Source: Lumbricus terrestris (lineage: Eukaryota > Annelida > Clitellata > Crassiclitellata > Lumbricidae). Taken from it: a stretch of 64,000 nt of DNA. Numbering within the stretch: the first letter of the stretch is position 1; every line of letters begins with the position of its first letter. The notes under the pieces are model-generated. The model was not told the origin of the DNA. It saw nothing but the letters and a program-made list of their open reading frames with translations, and searched no databases. Shown here piece after piece: positions 42,288 to 53,360 of the stretch. The stretch is from contig OX457050.1 in the NCBI GenBank assembly GCA_949752735.1, positions 44,808,284 to 44,872,283 on the forward strand, read 5' to 3'. Made by a program: the position numbers and the translations under genes.

Positions 42288-44248
42288 GGGGGAAAAATTA
42301 ATTTACGGGGGAAATCTATAAATTAAGGAGTTTTTGAAATATATTGTAAATAATGTCCAACGGCCATAAACATATGCATTAAAAGTGACATTTCTAAAAA
42401 AAATTTTTGTTATAAAATAAAAATCGTTGATTGCTTTAAGTATATAGTTTAAAATATTATTGTTACTTGAAACATATCTTCAAATATGTTAACTAAAGAT
42501 ATGGATAACAACAATTGTTGTCCTTATTGCCTGATATTATTTAAAAAATGGAACTTAACTATCGAAATTAATTTGTTGAATATAATTTTTAAATGATACA
42601 CATCTTTTAATAGGATCAATGGATTATCAAATTAAAAACAATATTTTAATTTCTATAAAGTATATTTTAAATATGCCTAACAATCTCATAGTGAATATTC
42701 TATTTTAATTAAATTTTGATAATTTAAAATTATAATTTAAAACGTGTTGAAAGTAACTTTTAAACACTCTTTCAAGATATGCTACATTGGTTAATAATAT
42801 TTCAACTCTTTGACGATCAAATTTTAATAATTTGTATATATGTTTGATTTAAAATGTTCTGTAAGTTGTTTACATCTCCTTTACATTCAAAATATTATAA
42901 TAAAGTTCGAACGTAAATTATTTTCTCATGTTGATATTTTAAATTATACTTATTAAGTATTTCTTTGGTTTTTAATCTTATGATATCAGTTGTTTTACAA
43001 AATATATTTAGCTCACCCGCATTCTGATAATGTTCTCTTGTTGATATAAACTATAGTATCATTTGCTTTCTACTATAATTTATAAGTATTTTGACTTTGT
43101 TATTAAAATTATTCTAAGATTGCCACAGTTTTTGAATTAATTTGACCATTCGTTTTGAGTTTTCAAAAAATCTTGTTTTTGGAATCATTTAAAAACTTTT
43201 CTAATACATATGAATTACCAACCTGGTGTACTCATCATTTATTGAATGTTCTGGTGACAACATAGATGGGGTCTCAATTGATTAAGCGTATATACTATGC
43301 CAAATAAGCTTTAACCTAATTATGATATTCCAACAGAATCTTTTCAAAAGAAGGCCATAACTTTCTCAATAATTTCTCTATACAATTTTTACTTACAACA
43401 GGATGGAATTTCTAAATATCATCATAAAATAGTTTTAATCGAGAAAGCATGTAAAAATTACATAGCTCATTAAGTTTGTATGGTAATGCTATTGGAATGT
43501 TTTGTTAGATTTCATATATTAATTCACAATTATTAAAATACTTGTTCGAAACTGTATAGGCATGCATAAAAATAAAAAATTACTTGAATGTCTATTTGTA
43601 AAGGATTTTAAACCAAATCCATACCAATAATCTTGGATATATTAGTTCCATCTGGTTCCCCTGATAATATATCTAATAATATATTAAAAGATACACCTGC
43701 GTTCACATTAATTATAAATTCATCATTCATATTTTTAATCAATTCATTAACTTTATAATTTTCTTCTGTATTTATGGGGTATTCCAACAGTCTTGCAACT
43801 ACAAATAATTTAAAATACTGTTATAATATTTGGTCTAGCGAAGACTATTTTTTGATGCTTAAATAAATAGTTGGTTTTATCACAGTAGGGCAAATTACTA
43901 TATATTCTAAAAGTTTAAAAAATATAATTTGATTTTCAAATACAAAGGATCCAAAATTTAAGCATAAATAAGAAAATATGATAGGGTGCTTATACTTCAA
44001 AATGGCCACTGAATTGACGATAGCAGCCGCGTTCGTATAGATAGTATTTCCATTTACAGGTTATTAAATCGTTTGACTAATCAGCGATTGATTTTTTATC
44101 TGCCATAAAAGTCATGTAAATTACATTCTGATTTTAAAATTGATTCAATAATATTGTATTTTGGTTACATAAATCCAAATACTTTTTGTATAATTAGGAG
44201 ATACCGTTAGTTAAAAATAATGCGGCAAGGCTATTTTATATCGTAAAC
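42288..44248. other. 2-kb gap, left part of the transposon-rich island
   Basis: No gene with a CCC start is visible. On the minus strand at about 43560-43150 a stop-broken frame keeps a protein-like composition (for example KLNELCNFYMLSRLKLFYDD and CIEKLLRKLWPSFEKILLEYH) and may be a decayed gene, but I cannot identify it. Confidence 0.4.
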
Positions 44249-44249
44249 A

Positions 44250-44317
44250 ACAATATATTACAATTCATTTAATGATATAGTTTCAATCTGTATTTTATTA
44301 CTTCTCATAAATATATT
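44250..44317 (+). repeat. Left terminal inverted repeat of the Tc1-like element
   Basis: Begins CAATATATTACAATTC and pairs with 45325-45391 in reverse complement with only a few mismatches. Confidence 0.8.
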
Positions 44318-45324
44318 TCTTAAAATATAGTAACATAAATTCAATAGGTTACTCAACAACTATTATTAAATATACAATACTCCACAAATCGAATGTAGTA
44401 TTTCCCACCAGAGTCACATTAAATTTTAGCTAAGTGCAGGCCTCGCAACAAACTAATATGCAACGGAGTCAAATCAGCATACCCTCTAAGCAAGGAATAA
44501 GTACTCGAGAAGTTGGTTAAAAATTTAATATATGTCATTTACAGTTGTTCACACAATTGCCAAATGTCAAAAATATGGTGTATTAACTGAAGTGATTTTA
44601 AAAAAGAAAATGGTTAAAACAAAACTTCATTATTGTGTAAAATTACCCAGACTATAAAAAGTATCCACGGTTGTGATATTAGTCATGTCACTATTATGAA
44701 TACTCTTCACTCTACGAATATATTTGCATCTCGTCAATTCAGAAAAATCTTTTTGACAAAACGGCATATTAATTTGAAATTCGAATTTTCAAAGTCAATA
44801 ATAGAGCTCACATCTGATAAGGCTAAGATTATAATATTTAGCGACCAGTCAAAATTCAATCTATTTCGTTCAGATGGTCGAATACGTCAGTGGACAGGCG
44901 TGGTAGCAGACTTCCGCCTGATAATGTTATTCCAATCGTCAAGTGTGATGGAGTGGCGAAGATTTTAATATTACGGCTTCAACGAATTGGTATTTTTGTT
45001 TTTCAACAAGACAACGATTCAAGACATTTAAATGATAATAAAATTAAACACCTGTCTGGGCACCCCACTCGTCGAATGTGAACTCGATTGAAAATCATGG
45101 GAGTATAATCAAGGCAAAGCTATCTTATTTAGACCAAAAAATATAAAGGATCTGGAAGCACGGATTTCTATTGAATTGTATCAGAAGTTGGATTCAAGCT
45201 TTAAGAAACACGTATGGTGCGAAAGGAAGCTATATTAAACACAATTTTACTTTGGTGCGGTTTGTATTTAACAAATATGACACACTCTATTGAATTTATA
45301 GTAATATAGAGTATATTATGGGAA

Positions 45325-45391
45325 ATAATTTTATTAAAAGTAATAAAATACAGATTGAAACTATATCACTGAAGGAATTGTAATATATTAT
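45325..45391 (-). repeat. Right terminal inverted repeat of the Tc1-like element
   Basis: Ends GAATTGTAATATATTA and mirrors the left repeat. The high arm identity compared with the heavily broken transposase suggests that decay began at the coding part or that the arms were recently converted. Confidence 0.8.
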
Positions 45392-45549
45392 TATTTATGC
45401 TATGAAATAGGCTTGGAACAGGGTTTTAAATATATCATATGTCTTCATGTATCATTTGAAAGATAATCACGACATTGTAATTCTAACAGTAGTTAAATTT
45501 TTAGGATTTTTTCATTGGAGTGCAGTTCCACAGCTTGCTATAATATGAA

Positions 45550-45650
45550 CATAGCTGATTGGTTGATTTGAACCGATGTTTGAATAGATTAACATCATTT
45601 GTAGCTATTACTTCAACAATATTAAAAATATTTTTATTTAGAGTAAAATT
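45550..45650. repeat. Dispersed ~85-bp repeat (second copy near 54235)
   Basis: GATGTTTGAATAGATTA and TGTAGCTATTACTTCAACAATATTAAAAAT match 54240-54320 in the same orientation. It is non-coding in both places, of unknown origin, and links two otherwise unrelated gaps. Confidence 0.6.
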
Positions 45651-46089
45651 AAATATAGAATGTGTGTGAAGGAATAGTTGAGCGTATGTACTTAGATCGA
45701 TATTCTATTCATAAGCCGATTGAATATCATATTTTAAATATAAAATTCCACGACAAAAATATCAATATCATAGGTTAAATATAGATTTAATATCTTATAT
45801 AGATAAATAAACTCATTGTTGTAAGCCATATGATGAAATACTATAACTTGCACATTATTTAATTTATAAAATGTTCAAACTTAAGTCTTGGTATTTATTA
45901 CATATCGTCCTTGGAGATTACTCCATTATATAAATCCGGGCAAATTTTCACTTTTAAATAAGTTTTAATTGTAATACATCCAGTGGTTGCATGAACACCA
46001 CATATTAATTGCTCTAGCACTAAAATGCAGTGCCTGTGTTTATTTTACGAGGGATTTATCTAAGCCATTGTTCTTTATAATTTGTACAT

Positions 46090-46760
46090 TGTCTTCATGC
46101 AAAAAAAGTCTCTGATTTTAAAGGTAAATTGCTTGAAAACCACAACAACATCTTGAAAGGCTTGATAAAACAGGATGGGGGTCGGTTAATAACACACAGA
46201 CGAGAACAATATCCTCCGATTCGGACATTATAAGTAGGATTGAATAAATTAGTGAAAACAATGAATGATAAAGCCAAAATCAATATACTCGCATCAAGAA
46301 ATATGTTGGTGGTAATAGAATCACTGCAGAAAATAATGAATCTAAACCTGGCAAACGGAAGTATAATAGAGTTGAAGGGGGCTGTGGGTTAAATTTTGTT
46401 GAAAGAACATCAGCTTGTAAACTAATGTCGATACTCATCCTTTATAGAACAAATGAAACGCACGCCTTTATAATATTGCAACTTTTAAAGCCAAATAGTA
46501 TAATTTACATGGATTGTTGGAAAGGTTATAATGGGTTGCATAGACACGTTGAACACAGAACCGTAAACCATCATGTGAATTGATCGATTCAATCTTTGGT
46601 GTTCATACTAATGGTATTAAAGATAACTGGCTTCTACTCAAGATGTTTATTCCAAATCAATAGTGAATTGAAGGAAAAAATTGGGTACCTTTATTATTTA
46701 TTGTTGGAAAAAGAGATAACGGAAGATTAGGTGCAATATCAAGATTGTTTGGTTCGTATT
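46090..46760 (+). mobile_element. Decayed ISXO2/IS1595 (Merlin)-like transposase
   Basis: Plus-strand frames contain ESKPGKRKYNRVEGG (first-Asp region), then RTNETHAFIILQLLKPNSIIYMDCWKGYNGL (second Asp in a S-x-x-Y-x-D-C-W-K-x-Y context), then HVEHRTVNHHVN (the H-R-T-V-N-H-S-x-x-F signature), in the correct order. The reading frame is interrupted by stops and shifts. This bacterial-type IS1595 family is known from several microsporidian genomes. Confidence 0.65.
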
Positions 46761-47256
46761 ATAGATGTTTAAAATATTATTTCCTAGTTTGATAATTTAG
46801 TCAAGTCATTAATGTTTAAAAATGCTAGGTAAATTGGGATTTTTAAATTATACATTCAAATACAAGGGTAATTTTTTTAAATTTTGCCTTTAAAGGAAAT
46901 TTAGTACCGTAAAGGTCTCCACACACTTATAATATATATAAATCCCAATTTTCCAGCTTTCCTCGTCATAAATCGACGGGCACCAGCTGGTTAATAGCGG
47001 TTATTATTGCTTTTGGGCAAATTTCTCCTTTATATATCTCTGATCTAGTCATGAATAGACATTTAAAAGTGGAAAATTTCATATTACGACAAAAATCCTA
47101 AAATAGAATCTTTTTATATAAAGTACAATACCAATGCCAATTTATTTATTATAAAATCATATAATATATTTAAAAAATTATATAAATATCATTTTATTGA
47201 TAATAGAAAATTTCCAAAGAAAGGAATATAAATTTCTAAATATTCTTGACCTGGCA

Positions 47257-48039
47257 ATGATTGGATTACTTATTCGTATGATGTATTCGGCAGAAAGCAG
47301 TCATACTATTCAGACAGAATCTTCTCCTACTGTACCGGTAGTATTTGGATCTATTGACAAAAAAGATATACATAGTCCAGAACCAATAGATCTAATAGAA
47401 TTGTGTAATAGTGGAATGAATAGTGATAGTCCAACGCTATATTGTTACGAAATATCTAGACTCCCTGAAATCACATCAGCTCCAAATATATATTTGCCAA
47501 CAGCCGGTTCTACGGAAATAAAAAATTTCCGAACGTTTAAAATTGGTATTAGCACAGGAATTTTCGAAAACGACCCATTACAAATTGCAGTACCTTCGGT
47601 TCAAGGTGATGATACGAACCGACAAACACGTATGATTAAATCTTTGATTATACTTGATGGGCAGGCATATATTAGAATAAGAGTTTTTTGTTATATGATG
47701 TCACTTGGCCATATGAATACAGTAGTTTCGCTTACCCCGTGTATTTTAGATTTTTTATTTAGTTCGGATGGAAATGACTTTGTAGGGTTGTACCAAAGTT
47801 CTTTGATGATGTCTCAACTGACGAAATCAATCTGTACAATTAAACACAAAAGCCTAAATATTACTGCAGCAAATCTATTGACTGCTTTACGCAATCAAAC
47901 AGCACTGCACACGAGTTCAACAAAAAGGTTTAAGATTCATGAATTAAATTTGAAAAATGGTACAAACATTATTGCGCAAAAGCAAATGAAGCAATTATGT
48001 TTAGAGTGTTTAGTTAATGTTACGATAAGTCAACAATAA
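47257..48039 (+). CDS. Unrecognised family member 2 (paralogue of 41448)
   Basis: The product has 260 residues if the first ATG (47257) is used; in-frame ATGs at 47278 and 47281 are alternatives and none has a CCC signal. The first residues (MIGLLIRMMYSAESS) resemble a short signal peptide, absent from the paralogue. Residues about 55-190 align with the gene at 41448 (see that entry). C-terminal residues are rich in Leu, Thr and Lys, with NITAAN and NGTN glycosylation-like sites. The loss of a start signal and the different N-terminus suggest truncation or diversification after duplication. No function is assigned. Confidence 0.75.
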   Translation: MIGLLIRMMYSAESSHTIQTESSPTVPVVFGSIDKKDIHSPEPIDLIELCNSGMNSDSPTLYCYEISRLPEITSAPNIYLPTAGSTEIKNFRTFKIGISTGIFENDPLQIAVPSVQGDDTNRQTRMIKSLIILDGQAYIRIRVFCYMMSLGHMNTVVSLTPCILDFLFSSDGNDFVGLYQSSLMMSQLTKSICTIKHKSLNITAANLLTALRNQTALHTSSTKRFKIHELNLKNGTNIIAQKQMKQLCLECLVNVTISQQ

Positions 48040-48438
48040 ATTATGTGTAATGAAAAATATTTTTCTGATTATATTACTTGAAAGTAAATGATTGCATTTA
48101 TATTACTAAAATGATAAATCAAATTTTATATATTAAATTCATGTTTTTAATATTAAATTCTCTTTTTTACATTTATATTGTCTATTTACTGTCATACTTT
48201 AAATTATTTAGTCAAATAATGTTTTTTGAATTAATTTATATAATATTGAGAATTAATTTTAAGATGCTTAAATATACAAATTTAAATTGATTGGCGCAAA
48301 TATTATTATTGCGTGCGTCAATATGCTAACATTTATTAATGAATGTGCAATTTCTTATAATTATATGTTTTTAATTACGTTATAATGTAGATTGTTTAAA
48401 AAATATAATTTTATTCTTTAACGAATTTTTATCCTTAA
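48040..48438. other. 400-bp gap upstream of MTR4
   Basis: An open frame of 70 codons (48078-48290) is hydrophobic, AT-driven and lacks a start signal; I do not accept it as a gene. The MTR4 ATG itself is preceded by TATCCTTAA, a weak version of the C-rich start motif. Confidence 0.4.
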
Positions 48439-51330
48439 ATGAGTACCAACGAGTTAGATCTTTTTGGAGATGACATTTTAAACAATGAAGAGAAATTACC
48501 ACATTCTACTCCTCTTGCAATTGAGGAGCGTACCAGAATAGAAGATGTATTTGAAGAAAACAACACATCCCACGAGGCTGTAGTCCCATTAAGTATTACA
48601 GAGTATGCACCAATCAATCACACCCCACAGTGCAGTGCAAAAACCTATAAGTTTTCTTTGGACACATTCCAGGCACTTGCAATTTCTGCAATCGAGACAG
48701 ATAGAAGCGTACTTGTGAGTGCACATACTTCCTGTGGAAAGACTGTGGTTGCGGAGTATGCAATTGCACAGAGTATTCTCAATAAACAACGTGTAATATA
48801 TACTTCTCCTATAAAGGCTCTTTCAAACCAGAAATTTAGAGAGCTTCAAGAAGAATTCCAGGATGTTGGATTAATGACAGGAGACGTTACTCTAAATCCC
48901 GAAGCAACGTGCATCGTTATGACCACCGAAATTCTTAGAAATATGTTGTATAGAGGATCTGAAATTGTACGAGAAATTCATTGGATTATTTTCGATGAAA
49001 TTCACTATCTCAAGGATAAAGATAGAGGTGTTGTATGGGAAGAAACCATTATTTTACTGCCTTCGCACGTTAGAATGATATTTCTTAGTGCTACTATTCC
49101 GAATGCTCAAGAATTCGCAGAGTGGGTGGCGCATACGAGTCAGCAAATTGTCCATGTGATTTATACTCAGCAGCGTGTTATCCCACTTGTTCATTATTTT
49201 TATTCTGCAGATGATACACTCAGAGAAATTAAAAATAAGGAAGGCAAGTTCAATGCAGATGAATTTATGGCATCTCAAAATAAAACCATTGTCAGGAAGG
49301 AGATTGAACGGCATTTGACGAGATTGTTGGAAAACATCAACGTGCCTGCCGTAGTGTTCTCGTTTGCACGTGCTTCTTGCGAGCATTTTGCTACGAAACT
49401 CACTCGTGATTTTTTAACTAAAGAAGAGAAAAATGCAGTACGAACAATATTTACAAATGCGATATCCTCTCTAAATGAAGCAGATCAGAAGCTTCCTGCG
49501 GTTGCAGGTATTCTGCCACTCTTTGAAAGAGGAATTGGCATTCATCACTCAGGGCTTTTGCCAATAATTAAGGAAATTTCAGAAATTCTTTTTCAGGAGT
49601 CGCTTATTAAAGTGTTGTTTGCTACAGAGACATTTTCTATTGGACTGAATATGCCAGCTAAGACAGTTGTGTTTACAAGCATAAAAAAGTATGATGGGCA
49701 GTCAGAACGAATTCTCACCAGTGGAGAATATACACAGATGAGTGGAAGAGCAGGAAGAAGAGGCCTGGATTCAGAAGGGATTGTTGTAAGCCTTGTTACA
49801 GATAAATTAGCAAGCAAATCGGTTGCTGATATGCTCAACAAAGGAAGTGATAGGCTCACCAGTGCCTTCCGCTTAACTTATAACACAATTCTAAATTTAA
49901 TGCGAATGGAAGGTCTGGATCCATTATATTTATTAAGTAAAAGCTTTTATCACTTTCAAGCTTATAAAAAAGCAATGATTTTACAGAATGAGATTCTTTC
50001 CAAAATCAAGAAAAATTTGTCAGTTACCGTTGGACAAAATTGCAGCCCGGAAGATCCTCAAAACGAAAAAACACTTGCAAACCTGCTTATTAAAAACGAG
50101 AGTCTATTGATCAAAAGAAATAAGCAAATTGCTTCTGTGTTCTGTGAACATATAAAAACAGCACATCGGGTTGTTGATATAATGATTCCTAGGTGCGGAC
50201 TTCCTCTGATAATTAAAAATTGTATTATTAAAGAATGGTGTTCCAAGAAAGATAACGACTATATTACAGTATTTTTTAGAACATCAGAGGATGTTGAGAC
50301 AAGAGAATTCCCTATCGACTTTGTCTGTAATGTTTACGACTTTAGAGCAAAGATTGAAGAAAAGGCATTTACAAAGAAATTCCCACTGCTTCAGTATTCA
50401 ACAGAAATTGATAATGAAATTTCTGAAAGTACAAAAGAAATTTGCAAAAAATTCAAAATTGCCAAAAAAATAGAAGATACATGTATGATATGTAATAGAA
50501 CCGTGCCCGAGTGTCTTTTTCTAAATGATAGCAGTGGAGAAGTGAAGAATTATTTGACGACATATTCACAATGCCTCTCTCAGCATAAAACCGTTTCTAA
50601 CAATTTTATTGATGCATCTCATCATAATAAGTTGTTGAATATTGCAGTAGAGGGATGTATAAATAAAATCCACATGGTAATACACGAAGAACGTCTTGCA
50701 TCGCTTGATGCTTTAAAGGAAATTTATCATATGGAAGAGTGCAAAAAGATGATTAATGTACTTAGACAGTTAGGCCACCTTGATGGAGATACATGCACTC
50801 TTAAAGGAAAAATGGCATCAGAAATATCATCCGGCGATGAAATTCTTTTAACCGAAATGATATTTTCCAGTGGATTCAGTGAGCTTTCTTTGCTGGACAT
50901 GCTTTCCTTACTAAGTATTGTTATTACAGAGCGTAGCAAAGAAGGCCTTGATGCAGTTCTATCTGAAGAAAACTAAAAGCTCGTAGATGGAATTCTTAGT
51001 CCTTCTATTAAAATTGTAGTGAAGGTTGTGAATGATTGTGGGTTTAATGACGTCACCGAAGGATCCTACTACGAAACCAATAATTACAATTTCTACATGA
51101 TGGATATTGTCAGAATGTGGGCCAGTGGATATTCATTTTTTGATATATGCAACAGTACAAGTGTATATGAAGGATCTATAATTCGTGGATTTAAAAGACT
51201 CGAAGAGCTTTTAAGACAATTAGGAAATGCAGCATCGGTAATAGGAAACCAAGATCTCGTGAATCTGTTTGGACAGGGAATTTATCTAATCAAGAGAGAC
51301 ATCGTATTTGCAAATAGCTTGTATTTATAA
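48439..51330 (+). CDS. MTR4: MTR4-type exosome helicase, interrupted by an in-frame TAA
   Basis: Residues 1-845 hold the DExH core: Walker A SAHTSCGKT at about 94-102, DEIH at 186-189, SAT, then the QMSGRAGRRG motif and winged helix. It follows Mtr4 more closely than Ski2 (RVIYTSPIKALSNQKFRELQEEFQDVGLMTGD). The frame is closed by one TAA at 50974-50976. The same frame continues for 117 residues with a well-conserved Mtr4 C-terminus (MMDIVRMWASGYSF...EGSIIRGFKRLEELLRQL...IKRDIVFANSLYL). Mtr4 feeds RNA to the nuclear exosome. Total length is 962 residues plus the stop, with a shortened arch. Readthrough, a recent mutation or a base error would all give this picture. Confidence 0.93.
50974..50976 (+). 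other. In-frame TAA inside MTR4
   Basis: Context is GAA-GAA-AAC-TAA-AAG-CTC. It is the only interruption; sequence downstream aligns without frame change and shows strong conservation to the end. A single substitution (to CAA, AAA or GAA) would restore a sense codon. Confidence 0.9.
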
Positions 51331-51431
51331 AATTATTTTAAATGAGAAATATCTTTACAGAATTAGTTAATATTTATATTTCTATAATTTTGTCCATATC
51401 AATGTATTACGATCATATAACAATACATTTA

Positions 51432-53360
51432 TTAAATAAATGTTACATTCTCTTTGTTCTTTTCCATTGCTTTCTTAAAGCATATTTCTTTAAATTTTCC
51501 TTTGGGCGCCAAAGCCTCTAAAACAATAAACTCGTTGTTTGTGAGACAACATAAAAATGATGTACATGCAGTGTCTAGAAGTTTTTTAGATATGAGCTGT
51601 GGCAATTTATCTTTCAGTGTCATGAATACAATTCTTTCAGTGCTCTGTCTTTCAGATCTAGAAAGAACCTTTCCAAGCTCTTTTGATAAGTCGGCTATAT
51701 TCTTAATATTCGTACATTCGTCTGTTAAAATGTATTCAATAAAACCAAGAAAAAGTGCAGTGATATTTTTAGTATTATGAATCATAGGAAAAAGTGCAGC
51801 TGCAGGTAAACTTTTGTAAAGATAGAGACTCTCGGAACTAAAAAGCCCAATATTAATAAGTTTATAGAGATATAAAAGAGTATCACTTGAATTAAATTTT
51901 GACAAATCAACATGAAGCATAAGAGTATTATAAATAAATGTGCATGCATCACCTAGTTCAGAATTCGTAGATGACATTTCCTTTGTTTTGGTATTAAAAA
52001 ATTCAATAAAATCTACCAAAACTTTAATATCAAAAGATGCCGTGGAAGATATCAATATTTCTGGAATTTTCTGGAATTCGTGAGATTTCAGCTTCCAGAG
52101 GCATGCATAACATCTATCTGTAATGCTTAAATCAATATCTTTTATCTGATCAAATATATCAAAGCATCTTACAAGGTATGAAGGTGCAACCGATGGAAAT
52201 GATGACACAAGAAAATCAATTTCTGAAGCAACTAATTTCTGGTATAATGGATTGATTTTATAAAGTAAGTTGGTGTAATATTCCATTAAAATGGTGAGCT
52301 GTCTTCTAACAAGACTTCTTGATTTTTCTAAAATATTTTCTATTTTATCTGAGTGCTCCAATAAATTTTTTACCTTTTCTATGATTTTAAAAATCTTAAG
52401 AATATTTTGTTCATTATCTTTGCACGTATCAAGTAAAAATAGAAGTGGATCAAGACTTGAAAGTATCAAGAAAGGGCGTGCAAGTAAAATATCAAATATG
52501 CAGAAATAGGCATTTCCACAGCAGGTGCTGTTGGCCTGTATAAAAGTATTACATACACTAAGAATATCAGTAGCATTAAATGTTAATGATGCAAAAAATG
52601 GCAAAGCTACTTTCTCAAAAATACCATGCAATTCATTAATATCACAAATTCCTTTTGGTAACAAACGTTTTATAACTTTTTGACATATAGAACCTGCTGG
52701 TTTGGTACAATGCTTTAAAAACGAGAGAATTTCTCGTTCTGAAATCTTGCCTTTACAAAATAATTGCAGTGCTAGTTTAATACATTCAACTTTAACACTC
52801 TCGTTTTTTTCTGAGGTGATAAGTTCAGAAATTCGTTGCCTGGTTTGTATAGGAAGATCGTTGTTGGTATGTGCACATATCTTACACAATGCTTTTATTG
52901 CCTTTTTCTTTACAGAATCAATTTTATCATTTAGACATAACGTCAATATTTGTATAAGTTCTTTTTCTTTTTCAAGATATCTCTTGTTTGTTAACATAAA
53001 ATTTATAGTCATAAGACGAATAGATGAATCAACATCGCGTATTCTAACCATAAATACATTTAAAAAGACATCTTCAAATGATTCTTTTGCAAGTAATAAA
53101 AATGTTGCTACGTGTCTATATGTACGTATTTGATTGTTAGACAACTCGATAATATCGTTTATGCGATAATTATCGAGTTCCTTATATATTTCAAGAAGTT
53201 TTTTTAAAGAATCTGTATTTTGTTTAATCAATTCTATAAAACTTTCGGTACTATCTTGCTGATTCTTAAGTATATCTGTGATTGCCTGTGTAGAATGTGT
53301 GTTCATAAGGTTTCTTGTTGAAATGTCAATTGTTTTGTTTTCATAGTTTAATGAATCCAT
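51432..53360 (-). CDS. SCC3/STAG-like cohesin subunit
   Basis: The product has 642 residues, with the ATG in TTCCC-ATG. Residues about 85-160 contain the best-conserved part: LSNNQIRTYRHVATFLLL followed by FEDVFLNVFMVRIRDVDSSIRLMTINFMLTNKRYL, which corresponds to the stromalin conserved domain (the FVHRYRD...IRxxCIxExGxW pattern of STAG/Scc3). The remainder is a HEAT solenoid. Scc3 is the fourth cohesin subunit and binds DNA with Scc1. The SMC1 gene begins 10 kb downstream in this window. At 642 residues it is much shorter than yeast Irr1/Scc3 (1150). Other HEAT proteins cannot be excluded. Confidence 0.6.
   Translation of the reverse strand: MDSLNYENKTIDISTRNLMNTHSTQAITDILKNQQDSTESFIELIKQNTDSLKKLLEIYKELDNYRINDIIELSNNQIRTYRHVATFLLLAKESFEDVFLNVFMVRIRDVDSSIRLMTINFMLTNKRYLEKEKELIQILTLCLNDKIDSVKKKAIKALCKICAHTNNDLPIQTRQRISELITSEKNESVKVECIKLALQLFCKGKISEREILSFLKHCTKPAGSICQKVIKRLLPKGICDINELHGIFEKVALPFFASLTFNATDILSVCNTFIQANSTCCGNAYFCIFDILLARPFLILSSLDPLLFLLDTCKDNEQNILKIFKIIEKVKNLLEHSDKIENILEKSRSLVRRQLTILMEYYTNLLYKINPLYQKLVASEIDFLVSSFPSVAPSYLVRCFDIFDQIKDIDLSITDRCYACLWKLKSHEFQKIPEILISSTASFDIKVLVDFIEFFNTKTKEMSSTNSELGDACTFIYNTLMLHVDLSKFNSSDTLLYLYKLINIGLFSSESLYLYKSLPAAALFPMIHNTKNITALFLGFIEYILTDECTNIKNIADLSKELGKVLSRSERQSTERIVFMTLKDKLPQLISKKLLDTACTSFLCCLTNNEFIVLEALAPKGKFKEICFKKAMEKNKENVTFI

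Larger units (their letters stand above)
44250..45391 (+). mobile_element. Tc1/mariner-like transposon with ~70-bp TIRs (decayed)
   Basis: Terminal inverted repeats at 44250-44317 and 45325-45391 match over nearly 70 bases and share GATATAGTTTCAATCTGTAT. Between them, on the plus strand, broken frames carry the transposase. GISTREVG sits in the N-terminal helix-turn-helix (about 44500), IIIFSDQSKFNLFRSDGRIRQW covers the first catalytic Asp (44838-44905), and FQQDNDSRHLNDNKIKHLSGHP covers the second (45000-45065). At least two frameshifts and several stops make it inactive. Length of about 1.14 kb is typical of Tc1. Confidence 0.8.
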
